39,172 nt of DNA from Neobacillus muris. GTDB lineage: Bacteria; Bacillota; Bacilli; Bacillales; Cytobacillaceae. The position numbers and the translations under genes were made by a program. The DNA lies in assembly GCF_943193175.1 (NCBI RefSeq), contig NZ_CALPDF010000042.1:1-39172 (forward strand), written 5' to 3'. Below, one piece after another: positions 9,529 to 18,649 of this stretch (within the stretch, counting starts at the first letter, position 1; each line of letters begins with the position of its first letter). A model generated the notes under the pieces. It did not search any database. It was given only the letters and a program-made list of their open reading frames with translations, and had not been told where the DNA came from.

Positions 9529-9557
9529 AAAAAGCTTCTGCGGCGCAGAAGCTTTTT
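9529..9557. terminator. Bidirectional terminator between glgP and menA
   Basis: AAAAAGCTTCTGC and GCAGAAGCTTTTT pair perfectly over 13 bp around a 3-base loop. Poly-A on the left and poly-T on the right let it work in both directions. It separates two converging genes only 41 bases apart. Confidence 0.93.
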
Positions 9558-9562
9558 GGCAC

Positions 9563-10498
9563 TTATAGTATTATTCCTGCGAAGATGCCAATAGCCAGCA
9601 GAAATCCAAATATGGTGTTCGTTTGGGCTGTGGCTTTCATGGCAGGTGCCATGTGAATCGGCATAGTGCCTGCTTTAAATACTTTGATGGCCTTTATGGG
9701 CTTTGAAACACTCAACAGAACTAAAGCTGACCAAATAGGAGCCACACCACTGATAATGAGGGCGAACACCCAAAGGTAAGAGAAGAAGAACATCCCAGCC
9801 AATAAATAAATGGCCTTCTTTTTTCCTAATAAAATGGCTAAGGTTTTACGCCCGAATTCTTTATCGCCTTCTAGGTCTCGGATATTATTGGATAATAAAA
9901 TGGCACCGACTAAAACAAATATTGGAACGGATACAAGGACACTGCCCGTGTCAACTGTTCCAGTTTGAATAAAGAATGAAATTAAAATAATCAGCATGCC
10001 CATAAAGAAACCGGCGAATATTTCACCAAACGGGGTTGATGATATCGGGACAGGCCCTCCCGTGTATAAATAGCCGACTGCCATGCCGATTAAGCCAACG
10101 AGTGCCAGCCACCAGCTGCTATTTGCGCAAATATAGATTCCTAACAATAAAGCAATCCCATAAAGACCTAACGCCAGCTGCATGACCGTTTTTGGCTTAA
10201 TGCCATCCCGAACAATCGAACCGCCAATGCCAACCGATTGCTCGGTATCAAGGCCTCGTTTAAAGTCATAGTATTCGTTAAACATATTCGTCGCTGCTTG
10301 AATGATTAAACAGGCGATTAACATGGCAAGAAACATGCCAAGATGAAACTCTCCCCGCTCCAATGCAAGAGCAGTGCCGAGCAAAACGGGCACAAATGCA
10401 GCGGTCAAAGTATGAGGACGGGTCATTTGCCACCAAACTTGAAAGCCCTTATTTGATTCAACAACCGGTTTGGAACCGTGCTGTAAATTCGGCTGCAT
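9563..10498 (-). CDS. menA: 1,4-dihydroxy-2-naphthoate polyprenyltransferase MenA
   Basis: Integral membrane enzyme that attaches the polyprenyl tail to 1,4-dihydroxy-2-naphthoate to give demethylmenaquinone. It is a UbiA-family prenyltransferase of 311 residues with about eight or nine hydrophobic helices. The two Asp-rich motifs that bind the Mg-diphosphate are visible: NEYYDFKRGLD (about 74-84) and NNIRDLEGDKEFGRK (about 200-214). GGGAGGAG lies just upstream of the start at 10498. It is divergent from menF-D-H-B-E-C, which makes its aromatic substrate, so the two units share a roughly 400-base control region. Confidence 0.96.
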   Translation of the reverse strand: MQPNLQHGSKPVVESNKGFQVWWQMTRPHTLTAAFVPVLLGTALALERGEFHLGMFLAMLIACLIIQAATNMFNEYYDFKRGLDTEQSVGIGGSIVRDGIKPKTVMQLALGLYGIALLLGIYICANSSWWLALVGLIGMAVGYLYTGGPVPISSTPFGEIFAGFFMGMLIILISFFIQTGTVDTGSVLVSVPIFVLVGAILLSNNIRDLEGDKEFGRKTLAILLGKKKAIYLLAGMFFFSYLWVFALIISGVAPIWSALVLLSVSKPIKAIKVFKAGTMPIHMAPAMKATAQTNTIFGFLLAIGIFAGIIL

Positions 10499-10901
10499 CG
10501 ATAATCTCCTCCCTTATATATATCTATTTTAACATTTGGCTGTGTAAATCGCGTTGAATTTTTCACATTCCAAAACTAAGTTTATGGAATCGCTTGGATA
10601 GTGTCAATGACTTTTTACTTTCAAATTTAGAAGATAATGCCGTACCGATTATTATCTATATTTTCGTGGGAAAATGTACGTAAGCCTTTAATTTAGACGA
10701 ATGTTCACAAATTGCCATATAATAAGGAAAGAATCAGGATTAATAGTGACAAGGATTATTGACTTCTTTACAATTGGAGTAGTATCTTTAATGAGGCAGA
10801 ATGGAGACATATACAAAATTATACGTTCATAATTTATGATAGGAAAAATAGGTTTACAGGAATGGATAACAGCTAATGTTGGCTGTTTTGGAGGGATCAG
10901 T
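10499..10901. other. Divergent menA/menF control region
   Basis: About 400 bases with no gene, holding the promoters for both directions. For menF the best candidates are TAGACG(10694)-N18-TATAAT(10718-10723) and TTGACT(10759)-N18-TATCTT(10783-10788). A near-perfect palindrome at 10567-10590 lies between these and menA. An in-frame ATG at 10836 would lengthen MenF but lacks a ribosome binding site. Confidence 0.55.
10567..10590. promoter_or_regulatory. Palindrome between menA and menF, possible operator
   Basis: ATTCCA-AAACT at 10567-10577 pairs with AGTTT-A-TGGAAT at 10579-10590 around one central base, with one unpaired A. The symmetry fits a protein-binding site or a hairpin. No T run follows, so it is not a terminator. 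I do not recognise the regulator. Confidence 0.4.
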
Positions 10902-12302
10902 TTGGTTACCATTCAAGAAACAGAAATAATGGAAAAGGGTCTAAAAGCCATGAACCGTGCCAAATCACTAGGGCAGGAAATCCTGGTCAGCGAAGTCTGT
11001 GAATTGGACAAAATGAACCCTTTATCCTTTTTTAGTATAGGAAAAGAGAACTATTTAGGAGAAAGATTTTTTTGGAAGGATCCGAAGGATGAAATTATTC
11101 TCGCCGGGATTGGGATTGCGAAGCTCATCCAATTGGATCATCCGGCGGAGCGTTTCAAGCATGTTGAACACGCTTGGGAAACCTTGCTTAAAGAAAGCCT
11201 TGTGTCTAATCCTCATCAAGAAATCGGGGTGGGGCCGGTTATTTTTGGGGGCTTTTCTTTTGATCCGCTAAAAGAGAAAACATCGCTTTGGTCCAAATAT
11301 ACGGATTCTATGTTTTATTTGCCAAGGTTTTTACTTAGCCTCATAAAGGGAAAAGCATATTTAACCACTAATATTGTGTGTACTCCTCAAGATGAAGAGT
11401 ATTTATTAAAAAAAATAGTGGATGAGCGAAATGAATTATTAGTGTCACTTCAAGGTCCGTTTGCTGCTGAACTGCCTGAACTTAAGGATAAGAGGGAGAT
11501 TTCGCCGGAAAGTTGGAAGCAAACCGTTGATCATATCGTAAACGAATTAAAGTGTGGTCCTTTAAAAAAAGTAGTGCTTGCAAGAGAACTGCGATTACTA
11601 TTCGAGGATTCCGTAAATGCTGAGGGAGTTTTACATAATTTGGATGAACAGCAGCATGAGAGCTTTATCTTCGCGTTCGAGTCTAATGGAGACTGTTTTA
11701 TCGGGGCTTCACCGGAGCGGCTGGTAAAGAAGCAGGAAAATGAGATATTTTCTACTTGTTTGGCTGGTACCATACGCCGTGGAGAAACAGCGGAGGAAGA
11801 CAGGCTATTAGGTGAAGAATTACTTCAGGATCAAAAAAATCTTATCGAACATCAGTATGTTGTCGAAATGATAAAAAAAGCGTTAGAGGAAGCATGCGAT
11901 GAGATTATACTTCCTTCTAAGCCTAAGCTTATGAAGATCAGGGATATCCAGCATTTATACACCCCAGTCATTGGAAAATGCCGCCCAAACACTTCTTTAT
12001 TGTTATTAGTTGAAAAACTGCACCCTACACCCGCTCTAGGCGGTTTGCCTAAGCGTGAGGCTGTTGAAAAAATTAGAGAGGTGGAGGAGCTGGACCGCGG
12101 TTTATATGCGGGCCCAATCGGGTGGCTGGATTATCAAGGCAATGGAGAATTTGCAGTTTCGATTCGTTCAGGATTAATCCAGGGGAATGAAGCATCCCTC
12201 TTTGCCGGATGTGGAGTTGTTGCTGATTCTGATTCAGCCAGCGAATTTTTGGAAACTAGCTTAAAATTTAGACCAATGCTTAGAGCATTAGGGGGGAACT
12301 AA
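10902..12302 (+). CDS. menF: Isochorismate synthase MenF
   Basis: Converts chorismate to isochorismate, the entry step of menaquinone synthesis. A chorismate-binding enzyme of 466 residues. The C-terminal catalytic half shows KKVVLAREL, FIGASPERLV, CLAGTIRRGET, EKLHPTPALGG and FAGCGVVADS, all family signatures. I chose TTG 10902 because GGAGGG at 10890-10895 is six bases upstream and the N terminus then starts MVTIQ, close to what I recall of the B. subtilis protein. It lies one base upstream of menD (TAA at 12300-12302, GTG at 12304), so the two are one transcript. Confidence 0.95.
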   Translation: MVTIQETEIMEKGLKAMNRAKSLGQEILVSEVCELDKMNPLSFFSIGKENYLGERFFWKDPKDEIILAGIGIAKLIQLDHPAERFKHVEHAWETLLKESLVSNPHQEIGVGPVIFGGFSFDPLKEKTSLWSKYTDSMFYLPRFLLSLIKGKAYLTTNIVCTPQDEEYLLKKIVDERNELLVSLQGPFAAELPELKDKREISPESWKQTVDHIVNELKCGPLKKVVLARELRLLFEDSVNAEGVLHNLDEQQHESFIFAFESNGDCFIGASPERLVKKQENEIFSTCLAGTIRRGETAEEDRLLGEELLQDQKNLIEHQYVVEMIKKALEEACDEIILPSKPKLMKIRDIQHLYTPVIGKCRPNTSLLLLVEKLHPTPALGGLPKREAVEKIREVEELDRGLYAGPIGWLDYQGNGEFAVSIRSGLIQGNEASLFAGCGVVADSDSASEFLETSLKFRPMLRALGGN

Positions 12303-12303
12303 T

Positions 12304-14055
12304 GTGAGTCATCAAGAGTCATTAACAGCCTATCTTGCTGCTTTTTCTGCGGAGCTTGTCCACTCAGGAATTAAAGATGTAGTGATTAGCCCAGGGTCTC
12401 GGTCAACACCAATGGCAATGGTTTTGGCCGAACATCCCGATTTAAATATTCATATTCATGTAGATGAACGTTCTTCTGCATTTTTTGCTTTGGGCATTGC
12501 CAAAGCTTCTAATCGTCCTGTCGCTATTCTTTGTACTTCGGGAACAGCAACGGCAAATTATTTTCCTGCGATCATTGAAGCGAAGTATTCACGGGTGCCA
12601 TTAATTGTGTTGACGGCTGACCGCCCTCATGAACTTCGCGAGGTGGGGGCACCTCAGGCCATTGACCAAATTGAGCTATATGGCAAGCATGTAAAATGGT
12701 TTGCTGAAATGGCGCTGCCTGAAGCCAACAAGGATATTATTCGCTATGCCAGAACGTTTTGTGCCCGTGCAGCCGCCATTGCGTCCCAGGCACCAGCAGG
12801 TCCTGTTCATTTGAATTTCCCATTTCGGGAGCCGCTTATTCCAAAGATCGATGCAACCCTTTTTGAACTTAGTGAACGTCCAAAAGGCTATGTAAAGGCA
12901 CATAGTGGTGAATTGACATTAACCGATGCTGATTTTAAAACAATAGCTGATAACCTTCAAGGGAGCCGAAAAGGAATCATTGTCTGTGGAACTATTGCAG
13001 ATGGCGAATTTGCTGATGCGGTTACAAGATTGGCCGATGTGTTAAAGTTTCCGATTCTTGCTGACCCGTTATCGCAGCTTCGCAGCGGAAAGCATAATCA
13101 AGAACATATTATCGATACATATGATACGTTTTTACGAAATGCCGATGCCAAATCGTTTCTGAAACCAGATGTTATTCTCCGTTTTGGCGCTATGCCGGTA
13201 TCCAAGGCATTAACTATATTCATTAAAGAAAACCCTGATGCAGAGCAATATGTAGTGGATGGGGCTAGTGGATGGAGAGATCCAGCCTTGTTGTCTACGG
13301 ATATGATTTTTTGCAATGAAACTCTTTTCTGTGAAAAGCTGTTAGGCTATGCTAAAGCCGAGGATACTGCAGAATATTTATTGAAGTGGAAGCAGATCAA
13401 CCAGCTGGCGAAGAATGGGATGGCTCAAATTAGGGATAAAACTGATATGAGTGAGGCCAAGCTTTTTTATCAATTGGCAGAAATGCTCCCGGAAGAGGCC
13501 ACGCTATTTGTTGGAAACAGCATGCCCATTCGTGATTTAGACAGTTTTTTCCTTAATAATCAAAAATCAATAAAAGTTTTGGCCAACCGAGGGGCCAATG
13601 GTATTGACGGGACCATCTCAACGGCCATCGGTGCAGCCCTTTATTCTAAGAAAATGTACCTAGTTCTGGGAGATTTGACGTTTTTCCATGATTTGACTGG
13701 ACTCTATATTGCTAAGCGATATGGAATAGATATTAATATCATTCTTATCAACAATAATGGCGGCGGTATTTTTTCCTTCCTTCCGCAATCCGAACACTCG
13801 GAACAATTTGAACTCTTGTTCGGCACTCCGCTGGATATTGATTTTAGCCATGCTGTTAAAATGGTGGACGGACATTATGCGAGAATTTCAGATTGGAATC
13901 ATTTCAGCTCTGAAATTGATCAAACACGTTATTCATCAGAAATCAAGGTAATGGAAGTGGTGACTAACAGAGAGAAGAATCTCGCGGAACATCGGGAATT
14001 CTGGAATTCTGTTTCCCAGGAAATATCGAAATTTGTCAATGGTGAACGTTCATGA
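12304..14055 (+). CDS. menD: SEPHCHC synthase MenD
   Basis: Thiamine-diphosphate enzyme that joins isochorismate and 2-oxoglutarate to SEPHCHC (2-succinyl-5-enolpyruvyl-6-hydroxy-3-cyclohexene-1-carboxylate). It has 583 residues, the usual length. The N-terminal domain begins with VISPGSRSTPMA (27-38), the MenD signature. The ThDP/Mg site is the GDLTFFHD...NNNGGG stretch around residues 458-490. GTG start with GGGGGG just upstream. The TGA stop overlaps the ATG of menH (ATGA). The middle position in menFDHBEC supports the assignment. Confidence 0.97.
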   Translation: MSHQESLTAYLAAFSAELVHSGIKDVVISPGSRSTPMAMVLAEHPDLNIHIHVDERSSAFFALGIAKASNRPVAILCTSGTATANYFPAIIEAKYSRVPLIVLTADRPHELREVGAPQAIDQIELYGKHVKWFAEMALPEANKDIIRYARTFCARAAAIASQAPAGPVHLNFPFREPLIPKIDATLFELSERPKGYVKAHSGELTLTDADFKTIADNLQGSRKGIIVCGTIADGEFADAVTRLADVLKFPILADPLSQLRSGKHNQEHIIDTYDTFLRNADAKSFLKPDVILRFGAMPVSKALTIFIKENPDAEQYVVDGASGWRDPALLSTDMIFCNETLFCEKLLGYAKAEDTAEYLLKWKQINQLAKNGMAQIRDKTDMSEAKLFYQLAEMLPEEATLFVGNSMPIRDLDSFFLNNQKSIKVLANRGANGIDGTISTAIGAALYSKKMYLVLGDLTFFHDLTGLYIAKRYGIDINIILINNNGGGIFSFLPQSEHSEQFELLFGTPLDIDFSHAVKMVDGHYARISDWNHFSSEIDQTRYSSEIKVMEVVTNREKNLAEHREFWNSVSQEISKFVNGERS

Positions 14056-14858
14056 TTGTTCCCGTTCAGGACATTTCATACAATATAGAAGTCTGCGGGA
14101 AGGATTCCCCTTTCGTCTTATTGCATGGGTTTACCGGAGATTCATCGACTTGGTTTCCATTTTGCGATCGGTGGGGGAAAAGCCATCAGCTGATTATTCC
14201 AGACATTATTGGGCATGGTTTGACCACCGCTCCCAATGACGTGCAACTTTATGAAATGGAATCTGCAGCCCGTCAACTCGACCATCTTCTCGGCCAGTTA
14301 GGCGTTAACCAAGCTGATGTGCTTGGCTACTCGATGGGGGGAAGACTAGCCCTTACCTTTGCTATTTTGTTTCCCAACAGGGTGCGAAAGGTCATTTTAG
14401 AAAGTGCCTCTCCTGGCCTGAAAACAGAAGAGGAGAGAAAACTAAGGCGCAAAAATGATGCTGAACTGGCTAAGCGAATAAAAGAACAAGGGCTGGAGTC
14501 TTTTGTTGACTATTGGGAAAGAATTCCTCTGTTTAAATCGATGGAACAACTCCCTGCTGAAACAAAATGCAGGATTCGGGAACAGCGATTGAGAAATTCA
14601 GCTGAAGGGCTGGCAAATAGTTTGCTTGGTATGGGAACGGGGGCTCAGCCTTCTTGGTGGCATCGCTTGCAGGATTTAACTTGTGAGGTGCTGCTGATTA
14701 CAGGAGAGAAGGATGAAAAGTTCTGCCATATTGCCAAACAGATGCTTCAAGAATTAAAAAATGGCAAATGGATGGTTGTAAAAAATGCTGGCCATGCAAT
14801 TCATGTGGAAGAAACAGAAATTTTTGGTACAATAATAAGTGACTTTTTGTCACATTAA
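14052..14858 (+). CDS. menH: SHCHC synthase MenH
   Basis: Alpha/beta hydrolase-fold lyase that removes pyruvate from SEPHCHC to give SHCHC. The 268-residue protein has the oxyanion region LLHGFTGDSSTW (about 22-33), nucleophile elbow GYSMGG (Ser near 96) and the C-terminal His in GHAIHVEE near 248. A four-base ATGA overlap with menD gives coupling. Known as ytxM in older B. subtilis naming. Alpha/beta hydrolases are hard to assign by sequence alone, but the position between menD and menB settles it. Confidence 0.94.
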   Translation: MIVPVQDISYNIEVCGKDSPFVLLHGFTGDSSTWFPFCDRWGKSHQLIIPDIIGHGLTTAPNDVQLYEMESAARQLDHLLGQLGVNQADVLGYSMGGRLALTFAILFPNRVRKVILESASPGLKTEEERKLRRKNDAELAKRIKEQGLESFVDYWERIPLFKSMEQLPAETKCRIREQRLRNSAEGLANSLLGMGTGAQPSWWHRLQDLTCEVLLITGEKDEKFCHIAKQMLQELKNGKWMVVKNAGHAIHVEETEIFGTIISDFLSH

Positions 14859-14879
14859 AACATTAAGGAGGTTATTTAA

Positions 14880-15698
14880 TTGGCAGTAGAATGGATTCCA
14901 GGACGTAAATATGATGAAATCCTTTATGAAACTTATAATGGAATTGCAAAAATCACCATTAACCGCCCGCATGTACATAATGCCTTTACTCCAAAAACGG
15001 TGATGGAATTAATCGATGCGTTTACTTATGCACGTGATGATTCTAATGTTGGTGTTATCGTTTTAACAGGTGCCGGAGATAAAGCATTCTGTTCTGGTGG
15101 TGACCAGAAAGTCCGCGGTCATGGCGGTTATGTGGGAGACGACCATATTCCTCGCTTAAATGTGCTTGATTTACAGAGGTTAATCCGAGTTATTCCTAAA
15201 CCAGTCGTGGCTATGGTAAAAGGATATGCGATTGGCGGCGGGCATGTTCTGCATATCGTATGCGATTTAACTATCGCTGCTGATAATGCAGTATTTGGCC
15301 AAACGGGGCCAAAAGTAGGCAGCTTCGACGCTGGTTATGGTTCTGGCTATTTAGCAAGAATCGTTGGACATAAAAAAGCCCGCGAAATTTGGTATCTATG
15401 CCGCCAATATAATGCAGAGCAGGCTCTTGAAATGGGCTTAGTCAACACGGTTGTTCCTTTAGAACAAGTTGAAGAAGAAACCATCAAGTGGTGTGAAGAA
15501 ATGCTGGAAAAGAGCCCGACCGCGCTTCGCTTCTTAAAAGCCGCGTTTAATGCAGATACAGACGGTCTTGCTGGCATTCAACAGTTTGCCGGAGATGCTA
15601 CTTTGCTTTACTATACAACAGACGAAGCAAAAGAAGGCCGCGATGCCTTTAAAGAAAAACGCAAGCCTGATTTTGGCCAATTCCCGCGTTTTCCTTGA
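14880..15698 (+). CDS. menB: 1,4-dihydroxy-2-naphthoyl-CoA synthase MenB
   Basis: Crotonase-family enzyme that closes the second ring, turning o-succinylbenzoyl-CoA into 1,4-dihydroxy-2-naphthoyl-CoA. It has 272 residues. Diagnostic segments are [11 protein letters not shown] near 82-92, [15 protein letters not shown] near 118-132 and [19 protein letters not shown] near 144-162, which is very strongly conserved in MenB. TTG start, with AAGGAGG seven bases upstream. A hairpin follows the stop (15711-15740), so distal genes may be expressed at a lower level. Confidence 0.97.
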   Translation: MAVEWIPGRKYDEILYETYNGIAKITINRPHVHNAFTPKTVMELIDAFTYARDDSNVGVIVLTGAGDKAFCSGGDQKVRGHGGYVGDDHIPRLNVLDLQRLIRVIPKPVVAMVKGYAIGGGHVLHIVCDLTIAADNAVFGQTGPKVGSFDAGYGSGYLARIVGHKKAREIWYLCRQYNAEQALEMGLVNTVVPLEQVEEETIKWCEEMLEKSPTALRFLKAAFNADTDGLAGIQQFAGDATLLYYTTDEAKEGRDAFKEKRKPDFGQFPRFP

Positions 15699-15710
15699 TT
15701 GCAGTTGCTG

Positions 15711-15740
15711 CAGCTTGATGGAATCCATCAGGCTGTTTTC
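15711..15740 (+). terminator. Hairpin with T run between menB and menE
   Basis: CAGCTTGATGG (15711-15721) pairs with CCATCAGGCTG (15725-15735) over 11 bp with one G:T pair and loop AAT, followed by TTTT. It has terminator form but lies inside an operon, so it may cause partial termination or act as an mRNA stability element. A TATAAT at 15743-15748 is too close to the menE start for a normal promoter. Confidence 0.65.
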
Positions 15741-15759
15741 TATATAATGAGGTGATCAT

Positions 15760-17253
15760 ATGCAGCATGAAACCATGCCCAATTTTTTAATCAAGCGTGC
15801 CTTTTTAACTCCCGATCGGGCCGCCGTTTATTTTAACGATCAAACATTGACATTCCGAAGTCTGTATGAGAATTCGGTTAACACGGCAGGAAGGCTTCAG
15901 GTGCTGGGAGTTAAAAAAAATCAATTTGTTGGCGTGTTATTAAAGAATCAACTTGATACTGTCGTTACTTTATTTGCCTTGCAGCTTCTTGGCGTTAAGG
16001 CCGTGATTTTAAATAATCGCTTAACCGTAACAGATCTGGTTTGGCAATTACAGGACTCAAAATCCTCCTTTTTAATCCTTGATGAATCGTTTTCTGAGGT
16101 TCAGGAAACGGTAAAAAATCATCTTCCAGAAGTGCCTGCCATCACTCTTTCCCAGCTAAAAGACACAGATCCAGACGTTCCGATCATCCAAGAGCAAATC
16201 AGCTTGGAAGATGTCTGTACGATCATGTATACATCTGGGACTACGGGAAATCCGAAGGGGGTCATGCAAACCTATGGCAATCATTGGTGGAGCTCGGTAG
16301 GTTCGGCCTTAAATCTGGGAATTACGGAAAAGGATTGTTGGTTATGTTCGGTTCCGCTTTTTCATATCAGCGGATATTCCATATTAATGCGAAGTGTGAT
16401 TTATGGAATGCCAATTGTGCTGCATGAAAAATTTGATGTGGAAAAAACAATAGAAGATATTGGAGATAAGCAGGTGACGATTATGTCTGTTGTCGGCACA
16501 ACACTCAGCAGAATTGTGAACGCCCTGGGGGACAATCGCCTTCCTGCCCAGTTTCGATGCATGCTCCTAGGCGGGGGACCGGCACCATTACCATTAATGC
16601 AAGCATGTGTAAAAAAAGAAATTCCGGTCTTTCAAACATATGGCATGACAGAAACCGCTTCGCAGATTGTCACCCTATCTCCTGAGTATAGTTTGAGTAA
16701 ACTGGGCTCGGCTGGCAAGCCATTATTCCCTTCAGAGATTAAGATTGTTCTCGACAACGGTCAGGCAGCCCAGGCTGGAGAAGCAGGGGAAATTGTGGTA
16801 AAAGGGCCCAATGTGACAAAAGGCTATTTGCACCGTCCCGAAGCAACCCAAGAAAAAATTCGGGATGGCTGGCTGCATACGGGAGACATAGGCATCATCG
16901 ACCAGGATGGTTTTTTGTATATTTTGGACCGCCGTTCTGACCTGATTATCTCAGGGGGAGAAAATATTTATCCTGCGGAAATCGAAGCTGTATTGTTATC
17001 TCACGCAGATATTGAGGAAGCAGGGGTAACAGGTCTAGAGGATAAAAAATGGGGGCAGGTCCCTGTAGCATTTATCGTAAAAAAAGCCGAATCCAATCTT
17101 ACCTCCATAGAACTGCAGCAGTTTTGCTTAAACCATCTGGCAAAATACAAAATTCCTAAGCAATTTTATTTTGTGGACAAGCTGCCTAGAAATGCAGCAA
17201 AGAAACTGCTGCGCAGAACATTGAAAGAATGGCTGAGTGAGGGAAGGATATAA
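15760..17253 (+). CDS. menE: o-Succinylbenzoate--CoA ligase MenE
   Basis: Adenylate-forming enzyme that activates o-succinylbenzoate with CoA. It has 497 residues. The AMP-binding motif YTSGTTGNPKGVMQTYGNH is near 155-173, QTYGMTETAS near 291-300, and the hinge region GFLYILDRRSDLIISGGENI near 385-404. The A10 catalytic Lys lies in the C-terminal PRNAAKKLLRR. GAGGTGATCAT precedes ATG 15760. It works between MenC and MenB in the pathway. menC starts two bases after its stop. Confidence 0.96.
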   Translation: MQHETMPNFLIKRAFLTPDRAAVYFNDQTLTFRSLYENSVNTAGRLQVLGVKKNQFVGVLLKNQLDTVVTLFALQLLGVKAVILNNRLTVTDLVWQLQDSKSSFLILDESFSEVQETVKNHLPEVPAITLSQLKDTDPDVPIIQEQISLEDVCTIMYTSGTTGNPKGVMQTYGNHWWSSVGSALNLGITEKDCWLCSVPLFHISGYSILMRSVIYGMPIVLHEKFDVEKTIEDIGDKQVTIMSVVGTTLSRIVNALGDNRLPAQFRCMLLGGGPAPLPLMQACVKKEIPVFQTYGMTETASQIVTLSPEYSLSKLGSAGKPLFPSEIKIVLDNGQAAQAGEAGEIVVKGPNVTKGYLHRPEATQEKIRDGWLHTGDIGIIDQDGFLYILDRRSDLIISGGENIYPAEIEAVLLSHADIEEAGVTGLEDKKWGQVPVAFIVKKAESNLTSIELQQFCLNHLAKYKIPKQFYFVDKLPRNAAKKLLRRTLKEWLSEGRI

Positions 17254-17254
17254 G

Positions 17255-18361
17255 ATGAATATAGCCTCGGTTGAATTGTTAGTCATTAAGATGCCGCTGA
17301 AACAGCCCTTTGTGACCCATTTAGGGGAAGTAAAAGAGCGGGAAGGAATTATTGTAAAGGCATTGGACAAAGAGGGCATTGCCGGATATGGCGAAGGGGT
17401 TGCTTTTTCATCACCTTGGTATACCGAAGAAACCGTTACAACCAGTATGCATATGCTAAGTGATTTCCTCATTCCATTACTGCAGAAAGAGCCTATTGGC
17501 CATCCTTGGCAGGCGGCCAGGCTGTTTCATTCTATCAGAAGAAATAATATGGCCAAAGCGGCGATCGAGACCGCTTTATGGGATTTATATGCCAAACAGC
17601 ACAGGCAGCCTCTGGCAGAGACGCTGGGCGGTACTGCCAAGTTCATTCCTTCAGGGGTAGTGGTCGCGGCTCATTCAATGACAAAAGCTCGAGAACAAAT
17701 TGAGCAATATCTAGCGGAAGGGTACAAGCGGATTAAAGTAAAAATTAACCCTGACATGGATTATACCTTTTTATCGGAAGTGAGGCGGCTATACCCTGAA
17801 TTGCCGATATTGGCTGATGCCAATTCGGCTTATACATTGAAGGATGTGGACCGTCTAATGGCATTGGACGAACTGAATTTGCTAATGATTGAACAGCCAT
17901 TGGCACATGATGATTTGATTGAGCACGCCATACTGCAAAAACAAATCCAAACACCTATCTGTTTGGATGAGAGTATCGTTAGTTATGAAGATGCGCGAAA
18001 AGCGATCGAGTATGGCAGCTGCAAGGTTATTAATATAAAGGTTGGCCGGGTTGGCGGCGTATATGAAGCAAAGCGGATTCACGATTATTGTTATGAAAAA
18101 GGAATACCCGTTTGGTGCGGCGGCATGATCGAATTCGGCGTGTCCCGGGCCCATAATATCGCGCTTGCTTCCTTGCCTGGCTTTATGATACCGGGAGATA
18201 TCTCTGCATCAAGCCGATTCTGGGATGAAGATATCATTTCTCCGGAGGTTACCGTTGAAAATGGCATGATCACTGTGCCTAAATCGCCTGGGATTGGCTA
18301 TGAGCTTAACAGCAAGCGGCTGGAACAAACAATCACACACAAGAGGACATTTAAATTTTAA
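17255..18361 (+). CDS. menC: o-Succinylbenzoate synthase MenC
   Basis: Enolase-superfamily dehydratase that turns SHCHC into o-succinylbenzoate. It has 368 residues. The catalytic Lys lie in RIKVKINPD near 162-170. The metal ligands follow in order: LADANSAY near 187-194, IEQPL near 213-217 and LDES near 238-241; then VINIKVGRVGG with the second catalytic Lys. I start at ATG 17255, with GGGAAGG upstream; an in-frame GTG at 17237 lies inside menE. This family includes N-acylamino-acid racemases, but the operon context makes MenC the sound call. Confidence 0.95.
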   Translation: MNIASVELLVIKMPLKQPFVTHLGEVKEREGIIVKALDKEGIAGYGEGVAFSSPWYTEETVTTSMHMLSDFLIPLLQKEPIGHPWQAARLFHSIRRNNMAKAAIETALWDLYAKQHRQPLAETLGGTAKFIPSGVVVAAHSMTKAREQIEQYLAEGYKRIKVKINPDMDYTFLSEVRRLYPELPILADANSAYTLKDVDRLMALDELNLLMIEQPLAHDDLIEHAILQKQIQTPICLDESIVSYEDARKAIEYGSCKVINIKVGRVGGVYEAKRIHDYCYEKGIPVWCGGMIEFGVSRAHNIALASLPGFMIPGDISASSRFWDEDIISPEVTVENGMITVPKSPGIGYELNSKRLEQTITHKRTFKF

Positions 18362-18389
18362 AAGGGAACCAGGTGAACTGGTTCCCTTT
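18361..18389. terminator. Terminator after menC
   Basis: A perfect 12-bp stem, AAAGGGAACCAG with CTGGTTCCCTTT, and loop GTGAA. The T run is short on both sides. It lies between menC and the converging small DUF1540 gene and probably serves both. Confidence 0.85.
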
Positions 18390-18404
18390 ATATATGTGTA
18401 ATAG

Positions 18405-18566
18405 CTACGATAATTCTGCAGGTTCAAATGTCTTACAATCCGTTTCTTTGCTTGTATCTGCTGTTTCTCCAGTATGGGAGACCACGTAAATTCTGTCAGC
18501 GCTGCAATGATTTCCTTCAGCCCAAAATGTGCAATTGTTTACTTCACAAAGAACATCTTTTGCCAT
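18405..18566 (-). CDS. Small Cys-rich DUF1540-family protein
   Basis: A 53-residue protein read from ATG at 18566 to TAG at 18405. The mRNA-sense site GGAGTG lies nine bases before the start. It has four cysteines at 7, 12, 21 and 44 in the layout CEVNNCTFWAEGNHC ... DCKTF, which is the pattern of the DUF1540 family of short, probably metal-binding or structural proteins found in spore-formers. No function is established. It converges on menC and is oriented with the bd-oxidase genes. A plus-strand frame at 18428-18610 is its shadow. Confidence 0.85.
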   Translation of the reverse strand: MAKDVLCEVNNCTFWAEGNHCSADRIYVVSHTGETADTSKETDCKTFEPAELS

Positions 18567-18649
18567 TGAATGTATCACTCCTTTATATGGGATACAGGAT
18601 TAGTTTTTGATGCTTCGGACCAAACCATTCCTGTCAGTATAAGGGAGTT

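Noticed and set aside
10836..10901. Upstream ATG start for menF
   Set aside because: No ribosome binding site before it, and the extra residues do not belong to the family; TTG 10902 has GGAGGG.
15743..15748. TATAAT directly before menE as a promoter
   Set aside because: Too close to the start codon and no -35 at the proper distance.
18428..18610. Plus-strand 60-residue frame
   Set aside because: Antisense shadow of the DUF1540 gene, which has the ribosome binding site and family pattern.
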